NCBI GenBank assembly: GCA_030562195.1
Contig: JAUJPP010000005.1
Coordinates: forward strand, 3,534,001 to 3,598,000
Direction of reading: 5' to 3'
DNA from: Nipponacmea schrenckii
Taxonomy: Eukaryota; Mollusca; Gastropoda; Lottiidae
Length of the DNA stretch: 64,000 nucleotides
Shown: in pieces, positions 50,801-57,600 of the stretch
How the letters are laid out: every line of letters starts with the position of its first letter
Position numbering within the stretch: the first letter of the stretch is position 1
Translations under genes and position numbers: made by a program
The notes under the pieces: generated by a model
The model's input: the letters and a program-made list of their open reading frames with translations, nothing else
Told to the model about the DNA's origin: nothing
Databases searched by the model: none

Positions 50801-51012
50801 GAACTTTACTTACCGACAGGGAAGAACTTTACTTACCGACAGGGAAGAACTTTACTTACCAACAGGGTAGAACTTTACTAATTGACAGGAAGAACTCTAC
50901 TTACCGACAGGTAGAACTCTACTTACCGACAGGTAGAACTTTACGTACCACACGATGAACTTTACTTACCAACAGGAAGAAGAAAGGCTAAGGCTGCGAT
51001 TTGAACAATCAT
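38154..51012 (-). CDS. Mosaic receptor: C-type lectin, FAMeT-like, TSP1, sushi, fucolectin-like, kringle, single membrane span
   Basis: Exons: 51012-50970, 50379-50196, 49996-49758, 49297-47929, 45889-45734, 44002-43808, 43538-43365, 42833-42609, 42221-42027, 41702-41538, 41259-41095, 40774-40583, 40312-40073, 39864-39622, 39344-39096, 38800-38154. Total 4681 nt; removing one base (frameshift near 48651) gives 1560 codons with stop. Order: signal peptide 1-14; C-type lectin 15-155; FAMeT-like with mucin insert 156-611; TSP1 to 663; sushi 663-728 and 729-786; fucolectin-like 787-926; sushi to 981; fucolectin-like 982-1100; kringles to 1180 and 1261; unassigned module to 1344; Ser/Thr stalk, membrane span and basic tail to 1559. 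Except within the lectin domain, all introns are phase 1, the signature of exon shuffling. The protein should be a type I surface protein with several carbohydrate-binding folds; adhesion or immune recognition is inference. Confidence 0.85.
38907..39085 (+). repeat. SINE-like fragment in the last intron
   Basis: It begins TGCACGTTAAAGATCCCTCG and ends AGTAGGACGTAAAACTCCAT, the tail shared with the SINE at 23440-23735. Related CACGTTAAAGATCCC text occurs at 27972-27990. Confidence 0.65.
39096..39344 (-). CDS. Cys-containing module of unassigned family
   Basis: A phase 1-1 exon of about 83 residues: VDIEEFLYFN, YRECFKWHSTGTGEPFD, VGRICGSNSHAVLFC, WTYLFFDC. It has four Cys and a conserved-looking aromatic end. 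I do not recognise the family. Its position between kringle 2 and the stalk, and its own phase 1-1 exon, mark it as a discrete module. Confidence 0.75.
39363..39632 (-). repeat. Two-copy 136-bp duplication spanning the kringle 2 donor site
   Basis: Copy at 39499-39632 holds the real exon end and donor (GTC|GTAAGTATATG). Copy at 39363-39498 repeats the same exon tip and intron start with the donor altered to GTAGGT. The shared core is AGAGTAATCTTTTGGACTGC. Confidence 0.85.
39622..40312 (-). CDS. Two kringle domain exons
   Basis: Exons 40312-40073 and 39864-39622, each phase 1-1. Kringle 1: GQHNVSVTGEECLPW, TNQCRNPNN, YGPWCFTGE, CPIVDC. Kringle 2: GRIDYTVTGKKCRHWYD, KHQCRNPGRSYTNIWCYV, CYIPSC. 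Both have the kringle CRNPxxxxxPWCxT frame, with kringle 2 lacking the Pro before WC. The lysine-site DxD is not evident. Confidence 0.9.
40583..41259 (-). CDS. Fucolectin-like domain 2 exons
   Basis: Exons 41259-41095 and 40774-40583. Segments: LTMFLPNETVVGDIGLL, DDNDSTCTNSSATEYTF, WESLIILVKNNQRETVC, and a clear ISICEIRIFG end typical of fucolectin-like folds. The exon split is equivalent to that of domain 1, so the two are duplicates around the third sushi exon. Confidence 0.7.
41331..41550 (-). repeat. Nine-copy 25-bp array of a 5' splice site
   Basis: On the minus strand each unit reads CTCAGATGTACTG|GTAAGT plus ATCCAA with small changes. Donor GT dinucleotides start at 41537, 41512, 41487, 41462, 41437, 41412, 41387, 41362 and 41337: exactly 25 bp apart. 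The first is the end of the third sushi exon. Only the 41412 copy has lost GTAAGT (GTAAAT). Confidence 0.95.
41538..41702 (-). CDS. Third sushi domain exon
   Basis: Encodes AECGRPLFSYAKQY, TASYTCVSGFYN, GTGCFTSRDWSNNQLRCT. Four Cys and the terminal W pattern fit CCP. It ends at the first of nine evenly spaced donors (GTAAGT, intron start 41537). Confidence 0.85.
42027..42833 (-). CDS. Fucolectin-like (F5/8C-type) domain 1 exons
   Basis: Exons 42833-42609 and 42221-42027. It opens VPENLANIQGVEYMI and has DCTCYSSGPDNRTIIKLDF, then PVNFTVKVDQSV, and ends MTLCNIVIRGRP. The L.LCE.EVYG-like end and the C-C spacing suggest an eel-fucolectin/F5-8C beta-sandwich. The sugar-binding His/Arg triad cannot be assigned by eye, so binding is unproven. 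Confidence 0.6.
42473..42605 (+). repeat. SINE-body fragments inside intron
   Basis: Two partial copies with ATTCCAGTTTACCCAGCTGT and GGTTTGGTCAAGGATCACCT cores, overlapping the edge of the fucolectin-like intron. Confidence 0.65.
42965..43185. repeat. GATGATGGTAAT trinucleotide-based low-complexity tract
   Basis: Imperfect (GAT/GGT)n repeats inside an intron; an open frame rich in Asp/Asn is a by-product. Confidence 0.7.
43365..44002 (-). CDS. Two sushi (CCP) domain exons
   Basis: Exons 44002-43808 and 43538-43365, both phase 1-1. The first: CPEPAPVTNAYRI, ITVYTCYDTF, GQWYGDPPQCE. The second: NCGHPPDFYGAYLF, DEATYRCLDGFE, EHRWSESVTMCL. Each has four Cys and the W near the last Cys, as in complement-control modules. 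Confidence 0.87.
45470..45600 (-). mobile_element. Probable 3' end of a non-LTR retroelement
   Basis: On the minus strand the block ends CCCATGTAAAATAAAGCGTT and then (TTA)n, the form of CR1/L2-like LINE 3' ends. It lies in the intron upstream (genomic left) of the TSP1 exon. Confidence 0.5.
45734..45889 (-). CDS. Thrombospondin type 1 repeat exon
   Basis: A phase 1-1 exon of 156 nt encoding INGQWCAWSFWIE, then QYSRTRSCDCPKPSNGG and AECSGNDLE. The W..W....C......R.R.C pattern and the CPKPSNGGAEC end fit TSP1. Such modules mediate matrix or glycosaminoglycan contact. Confidence 0.85.
45905..46005. repeat. 10-bp CACTTCATTT minisatellite
   Basis: About eight units directly upstream (minus sense) of the TSP1 exon acceptor. 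The unit shares TTTCATTTCA with that acceptor region, but it lies on the wrong strand to copy the splice site itself. Confidence 0.8.
47025..47425. repeat. CCCTAT/TTCCTAT hexamer array
   Basis: A pyrimidine-rich array of CCCTAT, TTCCTA and TCCCAT units of about 400 bp. It resembles but is not the TTAGGG telomere repeat. Confidence 0.85.
47929..49297 (-). CDS. Large exon: FAMeT-like domain split by a mucin/N-sequon insertion
   Basis: One 1369-nt exon. The start holds a first half resembling the farnesoic acid O-methyltransferase-type domain: NLVIRVRKHSEIQIGLH, KRMIIGLDQSQM, then ECDCEVFRIGN. A Thr/Asn-rich region with N-V-T repeats follows, then a Cys block (SNCCESNCTICSNG type) and a run of NST sequons about every six residues. 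The exon ends with CNCTEAYEFRVGDYLNS and LTLWISWTRGLLQVGVGAVL, the classical second half of the domain. The frame changes by one base near 48651 (TACAGGTGAAAA, while a sister repeat reads TACAGTGAAAA). Confidence 0.75.
49380..49690. repeat. About 20-bp GCTAGTCAATGTCCTTCAT repeat
   Basis: Some 15 degenerate copies in the intron between the lectin and FAMeT-like exons. Confidence 0.8.
49758..50379 (-). CDS. C-type lectin-like domain exons
   Basis: Exons 50379-50196 and 49996-49758. Hallmarks: DRCYWIIP, CKRHDGRLATFSGW, ESVWIGVKR, IIWTHWQPGEPK, LWKSVPCTDMLPGLCH. The EPN-type sugar/Ca tripeptide reads EPK and the WND motif is replaced by WKSVPC, so canonical Ca-dependent mannose binding is doubtful. 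The fold-determining Cys and Trp are intact. It forms the N-terminal tip of the receptor. Confidence 0.88.
50420..50985 (-). repeat. Array of about 25 copies of the exon 1 5' splice site
   Basis: The minus-strand unit is 22-24 bp: TTCCCTGTCGGTAAGTAAAG. Exon 1 itself ends TTCTTCCTGTTG|GTAAGTAAAGTT, so the array is a run of copies of the junction. It fills nearly all of the 590-bp intron 1. Most copies keep GGTAAGT; a few are GATAAGT or GTAAAT. Confidence 0.95.
50970..51012 (-). CDS. Signal-peptide exon of the mosaic receptor
   Basis: The ATG at 51012 opens MIVQIAALAFLLPVG, a short hydrophobic leader split by a phase 1 intron. The donor is GTTG|GTAAGTAAAG. This junction is the seed of the large array at 50420-50985. 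Confidence 0.8.
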
Positions 51013-51479
51013 TTTGACGCTGAATGCAGACAAATATATCTACTGCTGACGGCTCTTTTAAAATCCATTTGTATTATAGAAGATCCATTTATTGCTTTTG
51101 AATATTTGCGATCAGTAAACCATTTTTTTTTAATACTCGGTTTTATATTTTTTCTGAAAATAAATGGATAACTTATTTTTTTTAATTGCTTCTAGCGAAT
51201 GATATGGATATATATTGTACTGGCATGAATATAAATAAAAATCATATTAACGAAGTTGGGGGTGTGGGCCTGAAATAAGCTTTAAGCGAACTTGATAAAA
51301 GAAAGGAAGTAAGGGGTTTCATCCTATGATTTTTTGAGTTCGACCTCAAGGGAATTCTCTATCCACATTAATCAATTGCTGTTATTAACAAAGTGTTTTG
51401 TTATTCTGCCATGCTTGAGAGAGGGTCCATTAGTCCGAAACTAATCAACTACTTTCCCGTTAAAGATGGTTAAGACTCC

Positions 51480-51790
51480 CAATGCCAAAGGCCTACAGTG
51501 TGCAATGAGGGAAATTTTGTCAGGACAGTGGCATTAGACTACTTTTATCGATACTAAAAGATCTTTCACGTACACATTCCTATCGGAACGGAACGACTAG
51601 GCGCTTTTTCATGTCAATTAATCCATTTCGCATCGCCATACAGTGGTCAATGGAGGAAATTTTGTCAGGACAGCGGCATAAGACTACTTTTGGGGATTCC
51701 TGATGAATCTTTCACGTACACATGCCTATCGGAACGGAATGACTAGGCGCTTTTCCATGCCAATCAATCCGTTTCGCAGCGCCATGCAGT
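51480..51790. repeat. About 147-bp tandem duplication
   Basis: Two copies sharing GGAAATTTTGTCAGGACAG, CTTTCACGTACACA and CCTATCGGAACGGAA. Single GTGTGCAATGAGGGAAAT-like words continue at 51790, 52000, 52140, 52285, 52430 and 53190, suggesting an old, decayed larger array. Confidence 0.75.
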
Positions 51791-53837
51791 GTGCAATGAA
51801 GGACATTTTGTAAACTATTTACGTATATTCACAAGATTCAAATCCAACCCTGAAAATGGCGTTACCGTCTCTTTAAATTCCGCTGGGGTTTTGTACTACA
51901 TGTTCTAACATTAAATTAAATATTCTGTTAATGAATGAATTTCAAAATACTTAAAAATATTAATTAAGCTAATGAACAATGCCATTTATTGACAGTGCGC
52001 AATGGGGCAACTTTTCTCAACATATACAGACTATTTTGGATAAATGTTTAATCAGCTTATTCAGTCATATTTTATTTTTTAAAGAGGCTTTATAATTTAA
52101 CTTTTAAAATCTAAACTGACTCAAGGAGGGCAATGCTATATTGTGTGCAATTAGGGAAACTTTTTCGGAAATCTCAAACTAGAATTAACATTAATGAATT
52201 TGGATGAATTTATTTCAATGAAATTGAGTTTTTCGTTTTATATTCGTTGTTCTAATATGTCTGAGGGAGAAGTGCAATGCTATGAAGTGTGCAATAGGGG
52301 AATTTTTTTTTAATAATCCAGATGATTTTCGATAGTAATTCATGAACTTCAATAACAAAATAGGATTCAATTTTGCATTTTATTTTCGTACGTACCTGTA
52401 ATTTGTCTATGGCCCTGGGATGCACAAGTGTGTGCGATGAGGTAAATTCTTCAACCTTGCACTAAAGAAAATATTAAAATTCAAGTCTTATTTTTCTTGA
52501 AGCAAGAACGTAAAACTCCTTTTTATTTCTTTAATCTTTCATATTAACCGAGTCTTGCCCTTTCTGATGTTCAGATCCGAAAGCAAAGACGATGGATTGA
52601 AACAAAAACCATGCCTACCTTTAGGAATATTCCTTAAATATTACACCTCACACACAAAAGTTAAATTCCAATTTTGATTGAAGGATTGAAGGGACTGAGA
52701 CTACTTCCAAAAGCAACGGTCATGGACAAGGGTCATGGACAAGGAAATATTTTACCCACAAATGGGATTCGTACCCACAGATCTGTATCACCAGTGTCCA
52801 CTTAAAGTCCAATAAGAGAGACAAACACAAGGCAAGTGTCCGATATATGACTACCCAAACAGTTAGAAACATTCGCGTGATTGATACAGTCAATACATTT
52901 ACGTTATAAGCGCTTTGGATTAATCAATATGCATTGACTAGAACTGCGTTGTGCTCATCAAGCGAACTGGGGGGGGGGGGGATGGTTTCGAGATAGTTAC
53001 ACCGTCGGGATAGGTATGAAAGGGGGTGGGGGGTTGCTGGATTGGCGTTGTTCACGACCAACCCGCGCCATCGTTGTAGACTTATATTATCTATTCACAT
53101 GGAAATGAAAATGACCATGAAAAAGAAAAGGAGTTTTACGTCCTACTCTTATGCACCTTCTGTGCTATTAAAGACGACCAAAGCCAAGCAGTGTGTGATG
53201 AGGGAAATTTTAAAAAATAACATCAGGGCTATTATAGTTTTCGCTTGCAATATAAAACCAATTACACAAGCGTTTTGTTTACTTCTATAGCGAATTTAAC
53301 TGTAAACCTTTGCAATATTAATTAACAAAGAAAAAAAAAGCATTCTTTTAGAAAACTTTCAAATATTGTTCTGCATTGTAACCTTTAAACATTTAGTCTG
53401 TATACAAATACGGCATAAAGACTTAACCTTTGGGAATTGCCTTAATCAAAAGCTTTTCCGAATCGTCGTCTTATACTGCTGAATATTTCATGAGCGCTTT
53501 AGATTTCTTTGAACTGGAAAGAATCGAGTTTTACATCCATATCGCATCCTTGAATTAATGGCCACTATGATAATGACGATGATGATAATGGTAGGATGAC
53601 GACAAAATAGATTCTTTTGGTAAACTTCGACAATGACATGATGATGATGATGTTGATGTTGATGATGATGTTGCTTTCAGAGAACGATGATCAAGCAGTT
53701 GTTTCCAGATTATGCCTGGCTAAATGTCGACCCTCACCACTTCTTCGTCTGATGTCGTCAATGGCCATGATATTTATGATAATGGCGATGATGATGATGA
53801 GAATGATACAGCTACCACTCACATCGTAGAACTGAAC

Positions 53838-54115
53838 CAAGATGATGATGGTGGTGATGATGATGAAGTTTATGATGAACAAGTCAGAAAGTATACTTGA
53901 CTCATTTACCCCATTCCCATCTCTTTTCACCAACCTCACACCACTGCCCTCTCCTTGTAACCACTCACATGGTAGTCTTGGACCAAGAAGATGATGGTGA
54001 TGATGATGATGATTATGATGAACAAGTCAGAAAGTATATTAGATCAATTTACCCCGTCCCCCTCTCTATTCACCAACCTAACCCACTCCTCACATCACCG
54101 CCCTCTCCCTCGGCC
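53838..54115. repeat. About 140-bp duplication with (GAT)n core
   Basis: Two copies contain GATGAACAAGTCAGAAAGTA and a CACCAACCT/CCCTCTCC segment. GAT-rich low complexity extends from 53570. Confidence 0.75.
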
Positions 54116-54459
54116 CTTTATGTACCGTTATGTATCTGTGAATACTTTCAACTCATCTGTGTTTATTGGTGTATCATCAATATTGAATGAAATTGGGTCA
54201 GCAACTTTATGCCACTTGTAAAAAAAAACACAACTGACAATTGATATTTGTTGTCTTTAGTTTAATGGTACATTTATTGGTTTTTTGTTTAAATGTCTTA
54301 AAATGAGTTTTTTGAATAAAAGTGATTGTTACTCCATACAAAGTGAAATGGTTTCCTGTTAGAAGTGGAAAAAGCCATCGGAATCTTTAACTCATTAGGT
54401 CATTGTGAGCCTTAATAGAGAATAGTGGAAATATAGGGAACAAGAGAAAGGTATGCTTG

Positions 54460-55660
54460 GAGGGGAGAAGGAGGTATAGCTAAAAATAAGTGGTTTATTT
54501 GGAGGGAGAAGAGAAGGGTGATAGCGTTAGGAGGGGAGAAGAGAAGGGTGATAGCGTTAGGAGGGGAGAAGAGAAGGGTGATAGGGGAAAAATGAAAAGT
54601 ATGCGTTAGGAGGAGAGAAGAGAAGGGTGATAGCGTTAGGAGGGGAGAAGAGAAGGGTGATAGCGTTAGGAGGGGAGAAGAGAAGGGTGATAGCGTTAGG
54701 AGGGGAGAAGAGAAGGGTGGGATAGCGTTAGGAGGGGAGAAGAGAGGGATAGCGTTAGGAGGGAGAAGAAGGGTGATAGCGTTAGGAGGGGAGAAGAGAA
54801 GGGTGATAGCGTTAGGAGGAAGGGTGATAGTAGAAGGTGATAGCGTTAGGAGGGGAGAAGAGAAGGGTGATAGCGTTAGGAGGGGAGAAGAGAAGAGTGA
54901 TAGCGTTAGGAGGGGAGAAGGGTGATAGCGTTAGGAGGGGAGAAGGTGATAGCGTTAGGAGGGGAGAAGAGAAGGGTGATAGCGTTAGGAGGGGAGAAGA
55001 GTGATAGAGTGATAGCGTTAGGAGGGAGAAGAGAAGGGTGATAGCGTTAGGAGGGGAGAAGAGAAGAGTGATAGCGTTAGGAGGGGAGAAGAGAAGAGTG
55101 ATAGCGTTAGGAGGGGAGAAGAGAAGGGTGATAGCGTTAGGAGGGGAGAAGAGAAGGGTGATAGCGTTAGGAGGGAAGGGTGATAGGTTAGGAGGGGAGA
55201 AGGTGATAGCGTTAGGAGGGGAGAAGAGAAGGTGATAGCGTTAGGAGGGGAGAAGGGTGATAGCGTTAGGAGGGGAGAAGAGTGATAGCGTTAGGAGGGG
55301 AGAAGAGAAGGGTGATAGCGTTAGGAGGGGAGAAGAGAAGGTGATAGCGTTAGGAGGGGAGAAGAGAAGGGTGATAGCGTTAGGAGGGGAGAAGAGAAGG
55401 GTGATAGCGTTAGGAGGGGAGAAGAGAAGGGTGATAGCGTTAGGAGGGGAGAAGAGAAGGGTGATAGCGTTTAGGAGGGATGATAGAGGGATAGCGTTAG
55501 GAGGGGTGAAGAGAAGGTGATAGCGTTAGGAGGGGAGAAGAGAAGGGTGATAGCAGTTAGGAGGGGGAAGAGAAGGTGATAGCGTTAGGAGGGGAAAAGA
55601 GAGGTGATAGCGTTAGGAGGGGAGAAGAGAAGGTGATAGCGTAGTAGAGTGGGGAAGAAG
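54460..55660 (+). repeat. 30-bp purine-rich GTTAGGAGGGGAGAAG minisatellite
   Basis: About 40 units of GATAGCGTTAGGAGGGGAG plus aagagaagggt, with 24-, 27- and 30-bp variants. One strand is almost pure purine with G3-G4 runs. Open frames of ALGGEKRR repeats are by-products: unit length and indels keep changing the frame. Confidence 0.95.
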
Positions 55661-56819
55661 CGTTAAGGGAAGATTTGGATCAGTAGGTAGAAGGGGTGGT
55701 GGCTAATTACCTGGGGGAACCAGAAAGGGGTTAGGAGGGGATCATGTAGGGGGGAAAGGCGAAAGGACATTCTCTTAAATTGAGGGGTACTTATTGTACC
55801 TCCGTGCAATGCTTCGAATTACAGTACTTCGAAGACTTATTATGGGCCTCATTATTCATTAGGCTTGATAGATAACCGACTTGGCTAAATTTCGACAATA
55901 ACTTTAAAAACAAATTTCATAAGTAGTCTCCGTGGTCAAATGTCAAATAAAAATTACGAAGAATTCTCTCCCTTGAAGCAGAAACGTTTATAAAACGTAT
56001 ATAAAACGCTAACGGTAATATTTACTATTATCGGCATCATATCGATCTCTCCAATGAAGTTTTAACAATTATTAAAATAATTATTCTAAAAAATATAAAA
56101 AAATAATTAGGCCTATAGTAAAGTAATTGAATTGTAAAAAATAAGTTTAAAAAATAAAACAACTTGTTTCTAGTCACGCCCACAAGTCTCACACCAACCA
56201 TCGAGCTAGCGTTATGTTTATTAACAAATATTCCCGTTAAACTTCATGTTAGTTTTCAGATTTGAGAATAGCGTTGAGTTGTATTGTAATGTTATCTAAC
56301 CACGGGAAATATTCGGTCTTTGAAAAAGATCATTTGAACCTGCTAATTGAAATGGGGAGAACCGCTTAAACACAAAATGTGTACGAAATTTAGGCAAATT
56401 CTAGGCCTAGGTCCAAACAAAGTTAATAACAATTCGCTTATCTCGCCGTGCGGTCATACTTCATTAAATATGCAATTATTTTTACAAGTTAATGAAATAA
56501 ATTAACTGCCAAATTATTTTTTATCTTAGATAATCCTGACTATTTACGTGACGATCACGACTACCCATGATTTCAAACACGTGCAGTTTCGCGCGGATAT
56601 GAGAAATATCGACCTTCACCTTTGCTCGACCATTGACTTGTTTTGACAGTCGCCATTTGCATCATTTGACTGCAATTTTACGCATGTTAACATGATTCTA
56701 CACAAATTGTGCTTTCTTACTTGAGATAAAATGGTGTGTTTTAGTAAATGCAATGCGTATTTAGTTGAAATTGGGGCAGAATGAGGTTAAAATTGTTTAA
56801 TTAACAAAAGAAGCGTATC

Positions 56820-57013
56820 GCGGCAGCCATTTTGACAAGCAAGTTCACCCGGCGTTTACGTCACGGCCTCTAACGTTCAGCCATTTGTCTCCGTGGAGAA
56901 ACGAGGTGACGAATTAAAAACTAAATTTTACAACGTTATACATTGTTGCAGAAGTTTCCCGAGTTATCTTAGATATAGGTAGTGACATTCTATCATAACG
57001 CATCGTTTGAGAG
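56820..57013 (+). promoter_or_regulatory. Promoter and non-coding first exon of the THAP/SAND gene
   Basis: A YY1-type element (GCAGCCATTTTGAC) starts near 56823 and a CRE-type TTACGTCAC near 56855, in a locally GC-richer stretch. A consensus donor GAG|GTAAGTT at 57013/57014 and an acceptor TTCATTTTAG ending at 57600 suggest a 5' UTR exon spliced to 57601. The transcription start is not determined. Confidence 0.55.
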
Positions 57014-57600
57014 GTAAGTTACGAACCAAAACAACTACAAAATTGACCTATTTTTGTGTATTTAATTTCTCCATTTGTCATTTCTCCTCGTTTATTTCGG
57101 TCAGGGTCGTTCAATGCGTCATAAAATGGAGGCTTTTCTCTCCGATAATAATAGAAAATGGTGGAACGGTCGTTTCAACGTTGGCAATTAATCATGAAAA
57201 TTAATTAGATCTAAATTTATGATATTTCTTCTTTGTTTTTATTTTCAAAATAAAAGTTTTGTGTTTGATTTTCATTGACAATTTTTTATTTTAAAAAAAC
57301 AGCTTAAGTCATTTTCTAAATTTAATTTTGATTGTCAATTCATAATTAGATCTAGATCTAGACTATCCAAAATTTAAGTTTTTAAAATTATTACTTTTTA
57401 TATAACACATATCTTGATATTTAAAAAAAGACATTTGTTTGGTCTTCAGTCGCTTCAGAAAACAATCTCTTATAAATATTTGATATGATTAGCTCCAAAA
57501 TTTTCCTTAGCCCAAAAATAAGGTGCAAAAAGGTAGGACATAACACTCCATTAATCTTCAAATTTACCTAATTGCACACTTACTAGCTTCTTCATTTTAG

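Larger units (their letters stand above)
51013..56900. other. Intergenic region, no gene supported
   Basis: Upstream flank of the receptor gene and of the THAP/SAND gene. Apart from the repeats listed, it contains plain AT-rich DNA, a poly-G run (52970-52980) and a SINE-tail fragment (53128-53150, minus). No coding block with splice signals was found. Confidence 0.5.

Noticed and set aside
50420..50985. CRISPR-like array
   Set aside because: Direct repeats have no unique spacers and lie in a eukaryotic intron.
55038..55520. Open frames of ALGGEKRR repeats as a protein
   Set aside because: They arise from a 30-bp satellite whose indels keep breaking the frame; no start context or splice link.
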